From Xenopus tropicalis (Eukaryota > Chordata > Amphibia > Anura > Pipidae), in NCBI RefSeq assembly GCF_000004195.4, contig NC_030683.2:79508910-79572909 (forward strand): a stretch of DNA of 64,000 bases. Direction: 5' to 3'. Below the pieces are notes generated by a model. It searched no databases. It was not told where the DNA came from and saw only the letters and a program-made list of their open reading frames with translations. The translations under genes were made by a program, and so were the position numbers. Below are positions 34,078 to 47,073 of this stretch, one piece after another; position 1 is the first letter of the stretch; every line of letters begins with the position of its first letter.

Positions 34078-35789
34078 AATGTCCATCATTTTCTATTCAG
34101 CAATCTTTTAGTGGCAATATGTTCAAAACCATACAGAAAAAGTGGAGAGTTTACTGTACTCTTGTTGTGTTAGTAAATCATGATGAGTGAGCAATGCATC
34201 ATACCATGAGTGGCACTTTACCATGGTTGGCAAAAAGCCAAAGTTAGTGGCCCAATCAATCCTTCTATTAGAATCCTACCTGCTTGGTTTACACTCAATT
34301 ATATTTTAGTGCAACCTTGGGAAACCTACTTTTGAGAGTCAGTTTCTGAGAAAGCCAGCAACAGTAGGAATGGAATCCTAAAGCAACATGGCTCTAAATG
34401 CTTCGAGCCAAAGAGTGCAAGTGGAAACTCTACTGAAAAATATCTGTTTCTTGTTGATGGAATAGGTCTTTGGGGAGTGTATCTATCCTTCTAATAGAAA
34501 GCCAAGATGGCTTATAATCAAAGTATCTCCATCTTTTAGATACTGATATAGCACTGATAGGTATTATCCTTACTGGAGCTTCCTTTAGCCACTGCATTTA
34601 AGTTTAAGCTGCCTTCTTTGGAGAACTGGGGATACAGGGTATTTTATGACAGCTCTTGTTGGATGGTGTTTCACCAAGCCTTCCCTGGTTATTTCTTCAT
34701 GTATCAGATTATTTTGTTCTAGGTCTGAATGAATTCAGCTCTTTCAAAACATCCAAAAGCCATTGAGATATTGTTTAACTAAACTGCATTAGTATAGGTT
34801 GAGTTTATAATTTTTAGGACAGATAGATATTGTTGTTTCTAAGAGAATATAGGGGCATTTACAATTAGGAAGGCAGTGTGCAAAGAGCCCAATCCACCAT
34901 CTTTTCTCTCTTTGCACACAGTATTCCTTGCAGGTCTCTGTGCTCCATTTCAGAATACATTGATGCCTGTATTTGGCAGGTGTCCCACCCATCATTTATG
35001 GCAGGTTAGGGAGCAGCAATGGACACAAGCCACAACAAGACTCTGTACTTAGCATCAGTTGTATGACAGATGGACAGAGTTGGCCTGATGATGACTCTAA
35101 ATAATACTTACTTAATAAATATAATTATATCCAAAGAATTAACAATCTTTCTGTTTCTCATCTTCAAGTTTCATTTTTTTTTTGTGAATAAAATGAGACT
35201 TTTCTCTGTAGGAACTAGACTCATCAGATTCCAGATTCTCTCCACAGCACAGGCTATTATTGACAACTAGCTCTTTGTTAAAAACAATTATCCAAGCATA
35301 AGGGGATATTCAATAAATCGTTTCTCATTTACCACAAAAAAGGTAATAAAAAACCCATGATGATGTATTAAAAATGTTTTTCTGCTTCCACAATTAGACA
35401 CGTAGGAGCTTATTCCCTTATGTCCGGAAGGTATGTTGTTGGATGAGCACCCATTTTCTCACAGATTTACATCAATCTGTTGGCATTCAGCCCTTCTCTT
35501 TTGAAACCTTATATTAACAGCTATTTAGCTTTCAATGTAATTTTAGCTTTTAAGCATTTTTCATTCTTAAAGCAGACAGTCTTGAATATTGCAGGTTTTT
35601 TTGCAGTAATTGTGTGCTTGCTAAATGCCAAGATAAGCCATCAACATAGTTTTATAATTACAATACTGATAAAATGATTTTAATTTGATACATTTGATGG
35701 CTAAATGAGAACATTGCATGACATGCTAAGCATTTAGAAGGTTGAAGTTCCTTTTGAGATATACAACACAGTTGTTATAAAGTCATTTC
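34078..35789. other. Single-copy DNA, no gene seen
   Basis: No repeat edges, no domain in ORFs up to 68 codons. Confidence 0.5.
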
Positions 35790-36199
35790 TTAAAGGAAAA
35801 CTATACCCCCAGAATGAGTATTTAATCAATTGATAATTTCTATCCTAAAGAGTGACCTATTAAAAATTCTTACCAAACTGCCCATTAACATAGTACCTTG
35901 AGCAACCATTTTGTAATGGTCTGTGCATTCCCTCAGAGATCAGCTGACAGGAAATAATGCAGAAGTGTGGAAGTAAAGTGCAGAGTTCTGACAATTCATT
36001 GACTGATGTAGCCTAGTATGTATGTATTTGGTTTGCTGGTATGGCTTGTGAATTGTACAATCCAAAAGGATACCTTTACCAATTAAAATGGGGATTTTCT
36101 ATTCAGAATTGTCCAATGCCACATTCTACTTGAATATATATATATATAATATATATATTTTTAAGGGACCTACATTGTTCAAGGGTATAGTTTTCCTGG
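35790..36199. mobile_element. T2-type MITE (ttaaaggaaaactata ends)
   Basis: The left edge, ttaaaggaaaactatacccc, and the right edge, gggtatagttttcct, are inverted. The right TTAA is lost. The left part matches the fragments at 11509-11590 and 17927-18173, which together define this subfamily. An (AT)n run sits near the right end at 36137-36160. Confidence 0.75.
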
Positions 36200-38465
36200 A
36201 CAAATGTTTGCTGGTCCGATAATCATTAGCAACAGATTACTTTTGATTACTTATTATGGATGTAGTGGACTTACAAGTAGAAAAGAAAATCCAATGTTTC
36301 TTTTTAATTTTTTAACTGCACTTGAACAGCACATAACCATGGGCAAGGGCAAGCCTTTTTCCACACTGCTTCATAACACTCCTCAATTCTATCTAATTTA
36401 TTCTTCACTGAATAAATGCAGTTTATAATCTCCATGCTGAAAATGTTTTAGCCTATTTTACTAAAACACAGCAGATGCCATTTCTCAGTGCTGTCAGGTA
36501 TCATTTTTTTAAGCACAAGATTTCTTACTGCGTCAGTGACTTCCCTTGTAGCTTCTTTGGTTGCTGCACAAACACACGGCATGTGGTGTATTTTCATGGA
36601 AGCTATATCATAAAATGAGCAAAATAATCAGGCAAGTTTTAACATATTTGATATTTCAAAGACAGGAGTGTGATAATAATTTTGAAGCACAAACATTCCT
36701 TCAACTGAAGAATCAATACATGTTAAATATTGGGGGGGGGGGAACATTATTGAACAACATTTTGAAAAGGTTTCTGCTTTGTCCCCATGGTTAATTATAA
36801 ATTAGATCATAAACTGCTACTGGAAAAGCTGTTTTCAAAAAGAAAGCAACCCTGTTATTTCCCCAAGCCTGTTACAATACAAGAACTAACACAATAGTTT
36901 GAGCATCACAGTCTTACGGTAACAAAATTCATTACTAATGCGTAATATTAAAATACATTTTATTTAGAGGTAATGATATCAATCTATAGTAGCTTTTAAA
37001 AAGTAGCCCACTTTTTGCATGAAAATGCTTACAGGGCTATCGGCTTCTGCAAAATCATTTCAGAATTGTCAGAACTAGCCGTGCAAAGAATAGCAAGAAA
37101 TGAACATATACCGCTCTGCTAGCATTAGTGATTATATTTATAAATACATTTAAAATTACTGGAAATTTGTAATGAATGTATATTGGAAAATTGCTTAGAA
37201 TTACAGTTCCTGTCATTAGGTAAAATGCTTTTATTGGTTTACAATTCCTTTAATGGAACTGCATTTTTTTTTCATAAAATACCAACTTTGAATAAGACAG
37301 CTATTCTATCTCCATCCTTAACACAGGTCCGGGAGCACAATAAATGTCCTTCTTTTTTAACAGTACTAAAGCAGCATTGCGGGTTCAGCATGAGCAATAG
37401 TCAGCTGCTGTAATGATAATATGTCTACATATGAAATGACTTAGTCGTACTATTGGAATTCTCACCATTTCTCACTCTTGATATTGGTGGAAAATGAAAG
37501 TTACCTGGGAAAAAGAGATATCAATTCTAATTGTGTGGTCACATTTTGAGAAGACGTTTTGAAAGGGTGTCAAAATGTTCAGCAGTGCTAAGCAATTATT
37601 TTTTGAAATACAAGGCCAGCTGCAATTAAATGAATAAGGTTTCCACATTTCTTTGAACTGTCTTAAATTAGGCACACCCTGGGCTCACATTCAAGATTCA
37701 TCATATCCCAAATAATCAATTAAAAAGTATCTATAGATTGAATTTCCTAATAAACCAATCTCTAGTGCACACAATTATTTTCACAGTACAGGCTATCAGT
37801 CATGTACAGACAGATGCATAGTTCCTCCTCAATGCTCCACTTACTAAACACCTAATGAAGTCCTGTTGCAAGCTACTTACTGATGTGGTGCCCTTAAGCA
37901 ACCCTTTTGTTTTACCTGTCAAATGATATCCAGGGATAGTTAATAGTTTCAGGGCTAAATGATTTAGTAAATAGTCACACCCTGTAGTTCCATCTGCTAA
38001 ATTAAACAGAGGAGTTTAATGTATGAAGCTTTATTATTACTATCAGTGTTAGAACGTCATCAGTTTCTATAATGTCTAATATATTGCAATATCTAAAGTA
38101 TAATAATAAATGTAAGAGATAATAGTGGAATTTAGATATATGGTATGCTGCCTTTACCCTGAAATAAGAGTCAATGGAAGAAAGATTCAGAGAGTTTATG
38201 GCGGGTACCCCCAAACTGTAGTTCTGCCCCCTAGGAGGGGGGGCAAACTGTGAACTGGGGGCACAACCTGAAGAGTGAAGGGTTTTGGACATATTGCCTG
38301 TTGCCGTTTTAGATATTTCTAAAATTCCAGTCTGAAAGTTAGTTAGAATGAGGACTGAGGTGAATACTTAATTATTGTGCTAGATATTGGTGATGCTGTA
38401 GAACACACTCTCCCTTTATATCTGTAACCTTGCTAAATATTGAACTACAAAGACACCTTGAACAC
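36200..38465. other. Single-copy DNA, no gene seen
   Basis: A G-run lies at 36731-36741. Otherwise ordinary. About 37540-37720 is low in simple repeats and has several TAAT-type words (gcaattaaatgaataagg, aaataatcaattaaaaag); it could be a conserved non-coding block but I cannot tell. The 96-codon minus-strand ORF at 38002-38292 has no domain. Confidence 0.45.
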
Positions 38466-38467
38466 TG

Positions 38468-38885
38468 AGGGTGGTACTTACTAATGTTAAATTTTTTTCT
38501 CCCAATGCGTATTTTTTGAGCAAAAAGAAAAAAACTATGTTTGTACCATTTATAACAAAACTATAACAAATCCAAAAGAAAAAATGCACAAATACACCAT
38601 CGAAAAGCTATTGACATCATGTAGTCAAGCCAGTGGCAGGTTCTTTTTTGCTTCGCGGTTTTAGAGGTTTTTTGGGGGGGTTGATGTTTCACTGCTTCAA
38701 TTCTTTAATTGTGCGACAATAAAAAAAAAATTGCAGTTTTCACATTTTTTCCATGTCTTTTCATTCGTGCTCTTTCACTTCAGATCTTTTAAAATATGAC
38801 TAGACATTTGTATTTTATGTGTAAATGAGTTTTTCGTGTTTATAAAAAAGCTATAACCACGAAAATCCAAATGTTAATAAATAAA
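38468..38885. repeat. Possible decayed MITE
   Basis: The edges ttactaatgttaaattt and aaatccaaatgttaataa are weakly inverted. The interior is A/T-run rich with cgaaaa/ttttcg words, similar to the ggggcagattta group. Confidence 0.35.
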
Positions 38886-39226
38886 CAGAAAAAACAAGTA
38901 GAGAAGGATGGTAAAAGAATACTGAGCACAAGTTAGTGTCAAAATAAATCATATATACATCATGTCTCTCCATTTGAAGCTAAGTTCAGTGCAGACAGCA
39001 GTGAGTGTGATATACTATAGACTGTAAAAACATTGAACTAAATTCCATGTAGCAGCAGTATTACTTGCTGATCAACTTGCATTAGTGCTTGATTGATGTT
39101 CAATTCATTCTTTAATTTTCCCAGTCGAGACTTTTGCATGTTTCCTAATCACTCATGAACTCATTCCAGATTTTACTTTGGAAATGGACCACTTGTCTAT
39201 GTATCCTGGGCAAACTAGCTTCACAT
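38886..39226. other. No feature seen
   Basis: Single-copy sequence. Confidence 0.5.
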
Positions 39227-39636
39227 TTAAAGGAGAAGGAAAGGTAAAAACTAAGTAAGCTTTATCAGAAAGGTCTATGTAAATACAGCCATAAGCACTC
39301 ATAAAAACACTGCACTGAGCCCTCTTGCAGAAGAAACACAGGATGCCTTGTATCCATTTTTGTAAACATGTTGTTCGGGTGTCTCACTTCCTCTCTAAGA
39401 AACAACCCTAATTCCCATGGCCAGAGTCTGTGCAGTTCTATCTTCTCTCCCTTCTCCTGCTCCCCTCCCATAAGAATGCTAAGAACTCCTGCCCCCCTCC
39501 CTTAGGAATGGGTGATCTCAGCTATAACTGCTAGAGCTGTTCTGCTTTCTGCAGAATAAATATGTTGTTCTGGATGGCACTAATGTGGCGAACCTATTGG
39601 CAGTAAAATGCCAAAATGACTTTCCTTCTCCTTTAA
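39227..39636. mobile_element. T2-type MITE, 410 bp with TTAA at both ends
   Basis: The left edge is ttaaaggagaaggaaaggta and the right edge, ctttccttctcctttaa, is inverted, both in TTAA. The first ~70 bp, including gctttatcagaaaggtctat, is the inverted copy of the right part of the T2 element at 47074-48597. This allowed the insertion site of the element nested there to be read exactly. Non-coding. Confidence 0.85.
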
Positions 39637-41820
39637 TGCGTCCTATTTTGGTTGAATAAATTCTGAATCCTGACTTTTCAAGATATTCTTTGTTCTTGGA
39701 TTATAAAAGCAATATTTACTGTTTTGACAGCAGCCAATGAAACCTGAAATCTCACTCCCATCAAGGAATCACTATGAACCTGATATTAGGTATTGTGCTG
39801 AAATCCAAGAAATTACAATTGGAACTGAAAATAACAACAGTGTTTCCTTCATTGGAGGTTCATTTCTGATTTTGTATTATTGCCTAGCAACATTTAAAAA
39901 CATTGGAACTAGGATGCAGTGATGGTAGAAACAAAGAACTGTAAACCAGCAGTATACTAGTTTGAAAGAAAGTTTTATTGACAAGTGCTACTTTATGAAT
40001 ACAACCTGATACAACCTGTTGATAGTTCAGCTTCTAGCAAGCTGTAATCCTTGATAATATGTTAGAAAATGCGGAACTAGTAATACAGCAATGTCTACAT
40101 TCACTTTAAAATGGACAAAGCTATTTGTAATAAAAACTTACAAGAAACATGCCTTTGATCTTCAAAACTGTCCTTCAACACTTAATTGCAGATGCAAGAA
40201 GAATCACCAGCAATTTATGTCTGGAGCAGCACTTCTATGGAATGTTTATATCCTTTCAATACATTCATGCTAGATTTTTTTAGTGTACCTCATGTCAGAC
40301 AGAAAATGACTTGACAGATATGAGTAGTTTTTCTCATATTTTTGTGATTCACATCTTTGAAACTTTATTAACCTAATTTTGAATTCTACTTAGTCTAGTT
40401 AGAGTTGGCTGCATCTTCTGTTTAAAACAGACAACTTTCTTTGTAAGAAGTCTGTTGATACTAAATTGCTGTGCCAGGGATACTTTTGTGATTTTTTTCA
40501 GCTGTCTCTCTCCTAAGTCAGTGTTTTTTGCCCATGATGCCCATAGAGTACTAAAATGTTTCCTTCTTTATTTTGTGTCTGCTTTAAATGTTACCAGGTG
40601 CATTTTATTACCCTCTGGCTAATACTAAAGGCTCCCTGCATGGTGACATTATTATGTTCATGTCATCTTGAATTCTAATTTTGTGTGCGCCCTGTACTAC
40701 CTGCTGATGAGCTGCAATATGAGTGGATTGTTTACTGTCTGTAAAAGTATTATTGTCGAATTTCATATTAAGTGAATATGAGTATTTTAATTTTCACCTC
40801 CTTTGTAACCATAATGCTTGTCAGTTTAGTATATTGTAAGTTCCTAGACATTGCAGTCACACAATAATGTCTTCCACCTCCTTTCTGTCATTTTTTTTTT
40901 ACTGCAAGTAAAACATCCCGCTTGTTGATCTTTCTCATCCTTTTCCAGCTTTGTTCATCTTATCGTCCATAAATACCTCCAGTTGTGCAAAACATAAGAT
41001 TAACATGCTTCCTAATGCCTGTTAATCTTTTTGAATTTCATTTTGCAGACACCATCTTAATCCGTACACATTTTTTTATAGTGGGAACATTTGTGGTCAT
41101 CAAAAATTATAGATTATTTTTAAAAGCCATTCTGCCTTTTTGTATCACCTTTTATTATTTTATCACTTAAGTCTTGTGTTGCTGATGTGCTGTTCTTGTA
41201 ATTTGGCATAACCATATTTTAGCATCATGACATTGTACTAACTAGTGTATGCACAATGATGTGCTTGCATTGGTACAAATCTTTCCTTAAGCTCATTTAC
41301 CTTTCACTGCCAATTAAACCACCCTAAGGATGAGATTTATCAGGATTTGAGTTTTTTAAAGTGTTGTATTTATTAAGTGCAAAAAAACGAAAACTTTAAT
41401 GTAAAACTTTACCATCTAAAAGCTTGTGAGCTTCTATAGAGTTTCTATAGAAGTCAATGGGAGTTGTTCTAGGCAAAATCATGCCATATTTTGAATTCAA
41501 GTGTGTAAAATTTTGAAAATTAGAGTTTTTTTATCCCATGAATTTACCATATTAATGAAAAAGCAAGCATTTGATTAGTATTTACAACCCTCTTCTGTCT
41601 GGGAACTTAGACAGTCCTGTGCAGTTATAACCCTGTGGCCTTCAAGTAGTACCTTTTGTCATCATTCTCTTTCTATATAAGCAATTTTCTGGCTTCAAAA
41701 GTTACAAACCTTATATGTCAACCTTACAAACTTGTAAAGGGTTGCAGATCTTTAATGAACTACTGCACAAACTAACTTCAAAATAGGAGACTCAAAGTTA
41801 ATTACAGGCGTAAGAGATAT
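39637..41820. other. Single-copy DNA; weak repeat 41327-41560
   Basis: No gene recognised. From about 41327 (aaggatgagatttatcagg) to 41560 there is a texture (agttttttaaagtg, gaaaattagagttttt) like the ggggcagattta MITE group, without clear ends. Confidence 0.4.
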
Positions 41821-41821
41821 A

Positions 41822-42310
41822 GGGGCCGATTCACTAAAGGTCAAAAAAATGAGTGCTATCTATAGCATGCGTTAAAAATATTATCACTTCTTATTTTTTG
41901 CAAGTTAATGATGATCGATTCACTAAAAGGAAACTTGTCTGAATTAAGAAGCGATGTTCCTGGCATTATTTATCTGGCGATGTGCGATTTTAAGTGATAT
42001 TTTAACGCATGCACAATAATTTTCGGCGCGTGGATATTTTTTGCTGCACTTGATATTAGCACTATTACGCACATAGCAATTGCTTTCTGAAAACTACTTT
42101 TCTGAAAATCACCATTTCACTGAAAACACAAGCATGCATCACTTTAGGAAGATCACATACTTCGACTTCGGGAGGTATTAAGTTTCACAGTAATTATCGC
42201 CACATTTTATGCGTTTAACGTTTTATATGTGTTTGTGAATCATGCGTTAGTATTATTTCTATGTGATAATTACCGCAACGCGATAAAAATAACACATTTT
42301 GATAATGTGC
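41822..42310. mobile_element. MITE with ggggccgattcactaaag end
   Basis: The left edge, ggggccgattcactaaagg, matches the ends of 42860 and 55497. A second internal gatcgattcactaaaagg occurs near 41914. The interior is rich in gcgttaa, cgcgat and tatcgc words in both orientations. The right edge is not clear. It belongs to the same family as the element inside the L2 LINE. Confidence 0.5.
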
Positions 42311-42400
42311 TTTTTAACCACAGATACCAAAGCTCAGGGGTGTAAGGGCCCTAAGAGTCTAACATTTAAGCTGCATTGGGCTTTTCACTTTGTTAATGCT

Positions 42401-42621
42401 AATAATATTTAATTGTTAAGCCTCTTAGCTTTTTATTTTCTGTTATTTATATAGCATCAGACCATATATGCATCATTCACCCAGCTCCCTTTTTTTTTTG
42501 ATCATGCAAATATTGTTTTAATCCTTACAGTTTTAGAACCTAAACTTTATTATGTCCTTCTATTTTTTTAATTGCCTCAAAATATGAGCAAGCCAACATT
42601 ACTATTCAAAAATAGTTTTAT
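42401..42621 (+). repeat. Left arm of ~220-bp inverted duplication
   Basis: This segment is the reverse complement of 43037-43255 with only scattered mismatches. Landmarks in order are taagcctcttagc, ctgttatttatatag, atcagaccatatatgcatc, cacccagctccc, aattgcctcaaaatatgagc and caaaaatagttttat. It is otherwise non-repetitive in the window, so it looks like duplicated flanking DNA, not a transposon end. Confidence 0.9.
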
Positions 42622-42858
42622 GGAGTTATGAACTGCTCTATAAGAGGGATGCATAGAAAGAAGTCTTCCATTCACAGATAAAATGATGAGAAAATGACAT
42701 ACGTTGTTTTATACGAGTGGATTTTATATATGGGAAAAAAGTTTTAGTTTTTACTACACATGAATTATATTTTATATGAGAACTGCGTTCTGTGGCATTG
42801 TTGGGTGCTAGTATCACTGGCATTACAAAGTGTGATAAGGGTGAAACAGTTATCTCTA

Positions 42859-43034
42859 TGGGGCTGATTCACTAAAGGTCGATAACGCTTATCGCATACT
42901 TTTTTGCATTAAAAAGCATGCGATGAATAACTACTGATTCATCAACATAATTTTGCATGCGATATGAGTGTTAACGCATGCGAAATTATGTTGATGAATC
43001 AGTAGTTATTTATCGCATGCTTTTTAATGCAAAT
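42859..43034. mobile_element. Hairpin MITE fragment with ggggctgattcacta end
   Basis: The left edge, tggggctgattcactaaagg, matches the 55497 family. Positions 42906-43030 form a near-perfect hairpin: the arm gcattaaaaagcatgcgat... is mirrored by ...atcgcatgctttttaatgc over about 56 bp with few mismatches and a 13-base loop. The right terminus is missing; the right arm of the inverted duplication begins almost directly after it. Confidence 0.7.
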
Positions 43035-43036
43035 TC

Positions 43037-43255
43037 ATAAAACTATTTTTGAATAGTACTGTTGGCTTGCTCATATTTTGAGGCAATTAAAAAAATAGAA
43101 GGGCATAATAAAGTTTAAGTTCTAAAACTGTAAAAACTAAAACAATATTTGCATGAACGAAAAAAAGGGAGCTGGGTGAATGATGCATATATGGTCTGAT
43201 CCTATATAAATAACAGAAAATAAAAAGCTAAGAGGCTTAAAAATTTAATATTATT
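43037..43255 (-). repeat. Right arm of ~220-bp inverted duplication
   Basis: The inverted copy of 42401-42621. The two are separated by about 415 bp that hold the hairpin MITE fragment. Mismatches are few (for example atatagcatcag against atataggatcag), so the duplication is fairly young. Confidence 0.9.
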
Positions 43256-43293
43256 ATTATTATTATTAATCATATATTATTATTATTATGATT
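43243..43293. repeat. (ATT)n microsatellite
   Basis: Two runs of ATT units at the outer edge of the right arm. Confidence 0.9.
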
Positions 43294-45697
43294 TGTGTGT
43301 ATTAATCTGAATTTTGTCTATGGTTCCACTGTCCCCACAGGAGGGCATTTAAAAGATAAACATGGATAAACATGACATGGCAAGGGTCACTTTTTTCCTC
43401 CACACTAACCAACTAGCTTGTCTTTGTTCTGCCTGCACCCTATTGTTCTCCTTGATTTATGTACATGCATTGTGAATATTGCTCTGGCAAGCATCCAGTA
43501 CCCAGAAATGTATAAGGTTGTTTTCTTCTTATTAATTACATTGTCATCAAACACCATTTTTAACGATCATGATGGTAAACCCCGTCTAGATGTTGGATTA
43601 TGCTGTGAAAAATAAGAGGCAGACTTGCTGTGGGGATCCAAAGGTAACTGAAGTGAGAGTGCATAACTAAAACTAAAATTCACAGGACTGCAGTCAGTGG
43701 AAGTGGCTTAATGATAACGCAACAAAACTTTGGGCTTTTAGTTACCCTTAATGTAAGAGCTGTTTTTCTGGAGCAATTTATAAGTCTTGCACAAAGAACA
43801 AAAAAAAGCAAAGGAAGCAAAGATCATAGTAATTAAAAAAGTAGCCCCCCCTCCCTCCAGAAAAGATTTATGTACAGGTAATGCTACAACTTCTTATGAG
43901 ACATAGTTAAAATATTAGTGCATTTGCACTTGGCAGCTGAGGGTCTGGAGAGGAGGATATTCCTCAGTATTAAAATACTTTTTAGGCACTTCGGGAGACT
44001 GGTGCGCCTTCTTACCTTTCTGCATGTTGGGCCCCAGGGCACCTGCTTTTAATGTCAGTGCACTGGCTTTTCGCTTTAAATTTGAAAAATGGTTTTGATA
44101 CCATTGTATTTCCCAAGGTGGTTCTGAATTATTGTATTTCCCAAGGTGGTTCTGAATTCTCTAAGCCTTAATTAGTTTGCTTCCTAGTTTTTGGCTTTGT
44201 GACTGTTCCTGACTTTAAACCATGTTGCCTGCCATGATCTTTGCCTGTTACTGACTACGCTTTTACTTGACTTTTGTCTGTACTTCTCTCTCTCTTTGCT
44301 GTGTTCAGGTTCCCTGTCATGACTGCAGTAGAAAGTTTTGGGGCTGAGAAAGGGTATTGGTGAAGATTGCTGTTGGCAGAGGCCTCCTGTTTCACTAAAG
44401 GGAGGTTTCAGCTTGCAGTCCTAGACCTCCTGAGCCTATCAAGCTGTAACAGTACTGCTGTTCCAAAAATATGCGGGTCCTCTGTTCAAAAAGTTTGATT
44501 TATGGAACTCAAAATGAAATGGAGTCAATACTGTAAGAGCAGCTCAGTCCATTGTCCCCCCTATCTTCTTCAAAATCTACTCTTGCCTTTTATTGTTTGT
44601 AGCCGAAGAACCCATGTTCACATAATTTATATTGCTTTAATTTTCACATACATGATAAATCAATTGTAGCATAATGTGAAGTCTCCTAACATGTTAGAGC
44701 TAATAGTAAATCATAGATGTTTTATGTGATCTTGAAGAAAAAGTGTTATTTCCATGAACAACATACCACATGATATTCCACATTTTTAAAAGAGAGATTA
44801 TTACATTTTAGTGTATCTTGAATCTCAGAGAGAGATCTATAGACTGAAGAAAAATTTCAGATTAGAGATTTGACTTCACTTGCTTTTTCATCCAGCTTTC
44901 CAATTATCAAAGGAAATGACTGCATCTTAGATTTAGATGGAAAATAACATGGATGTTTAAGATGCACTTGAGGACAATATAGACGTTTGCTTGATATTTC
45001 CTGTTGACTAAAACCAATGCTACCAATGGATTTAAATGAATCAATGATTCCAGACTAGCATATAGGACTCCAAATTGGCTCATCAGCTCTATTTAAAAAA
45101 GGCATGGATTCATGTAAAGATATGTCATTAATTTAAATATGCACTCACTGAGCTTTAAAAACAAGTATACGTTCACTTCTCAGTTATTAACGTTCACTTT
45201 TTAATTATTTATTTATCATTCACTATGATGTGGGCAACATGTTTAATAGAAGATATACCAGTTTCTATGTGTATATATAGATATATATATATAGCTATGC
45301 ACCTATGGGTGTAAGGGTGTTCTAAGAGAGTAAATTCCCATGAATATACTTACCTGGGGAATGATTAGCATAGTGATGTGATCTGCTAGCAAGCCTTGAA
45401 TGCCAGTAGGGGGTTCGTCCTAGTGAGGGACTCAGATTTTGTCCATAACAACATTTAATGAATCTGAACCAAAGTGGCAGCAATTTTCCCAACTGAAAAT
45501 AGCTGGTCCAGTGCATTGGGCCACAGTTTAAGCAAAAGCAGAAACCTCTTCTCAACAAATTTAATATTAAATGCAAATTAAATGCACAGGACAAATATTC
45601 TACTTCTAATATAACTCATAACAACCAGAGTTTTATCATATAGATTTTTAGTGAGTAAAAAATGAATAATGTCTTGGTATTGGAATAGCAACACTAA
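43294..45697. other. Single-copy DNA, no gene seen
   Basis: Includes a perfect 28-bp tandem duplication (44103-44158) and TA-rich runs at 45262-45293. ORFs of up to 90 codons lack domains. Confidence 0.5.
44103..44158. repeat. Perfect 28-bp tandem duplication
   Basis: attgtatttcccaaggtggt plus tctgaatt occurs twice in a row without a mismatch: a very recent tandem duplication. Confidence 0.97.
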
Positions 45698-45952
45698 GGG
45701 GCAGATTTACTAATCCACGAATACGAATCACATGAAGATCGCAAATATCCCGAAAATGCTTACGAAAAAATTGTATTATTCACGATAATATCATATTGGC
45801 GATCCGAAAGTCACAAAATTTTCGTACTGACCATTGTAAACAGCGGCAGAGCCTCTCCGAATTTTTCGCGCGGGTGCGGGAAAAAGTTGCGCGAGTGCGA
45901 AAAAAACAGCAACAATACGCACGGAGCGTTCGAGTCTTAGTGAATCTCCCCC
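45698..45952. mobile_element. 255-bp MITE with ggggcagatttacta ends
   Basis: The left edge is ggggcagatttactaatcc and the right edge is gtcttagtgaatctcccc, inverted. The interior has ttgcgcgagtgcg and cgcgggtgcggg and partial self-complementarity. The pair of 64/65-codon ORFs on opposite strands is a by-product. Confidence 0.65.
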
Positions 45953-47073
45953 TGAGAGTCAAAACTATATTCATAAAAATCCTGTTGTGGTGACATGTTA
46001 AAACAGGCTAATGTTGTATGCTGCATAACCTAGACTGCAAGTAAGGCAACTACACAGGTATGTGATACAGTACAAACCTTGCTTGTTGCTAATTCAATCA
46101 GTATTATATTTGCTATTTTAGAAGTGCTAAACTGAAAGGCCACTGTCCAATGTGCTAAACAGAATTGCAGTGGTGTTTTTCTTAGTTCCACATAGTTCTG
46201 CTGCAATCCCCCCCAAATAAATGAAATTCTTTACATGCATTATTGCATACTATACAATTGCAATTCTTATAATAAGAACTACAATGTCTAGCCTCCCACC
46301 ATACTAATGATCCCTGTTTAAGATAATAATAAATGAAGGGAGATTCATAAACTTATGTCTCTTTCATTTGAGGCTCTTTAGTTTACCCTGTCTCTATGGT
46401 CCATGTTTCAGTGGGTTTACTGTGTATGCAAAGGCTGAGAGGTAGAGTTCTCTGGTCCATTGCAGTAGGCTGGTCAAAATAAAGCTAGCAATTTCACAGC
46501 GGGCACACCAGGCGACCAGGGGATATTATAGTTGTTATGGTGATATAGCATTCCCTGGATATAAATGTTGTAGTATTTTTCTCTCCATATATGGGTTTTA
46601 GTTACCCTTTAACCACAATGTATTAGGGGAAAAAGGCTACTGTGTGGGCATGCCTCTGCTTAGAAACTGCTTTAAAAATACAAGTGCAAGGATGCACACA
46701 ATATGAAAACAATGCTCATATTACAGCTAAAGTATTCATCTGATGGTGTTTCACCTTTCCTTTTCTAGAAACCAATTTAATTATTAGGGAAGATTAATCA
46801 TTGGTCTAAGTAAAAGAAAAAAAAGGATTGAAAGGAAAATAAAACAAGATTACAGTTTATTTATTGCCATTACTGGCTAAATCTTTACTAATAGATTTAC
46901 CCATTAAGCAATAATACCATACTAATGGCATGTCTTGTTACATTGATAATGGATAGTAATTTTCCCATAGAGAAAGATTTCCCAAATGGCTATAATAGAA
47001 TTCACCAGTTCAGACCTCACATATTGTGATTATAAATATGAGAGAGGTTTGTTGGAAAACAAACAAATTAGCT
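45953..47073. other. Single-copy DNA, no gene seen
   Basis: No recognisable repeat or exon. The ORF that starts at 46986 (118 codons) runs mainly through the T2 element and is incidental. Confidence 0.5.
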
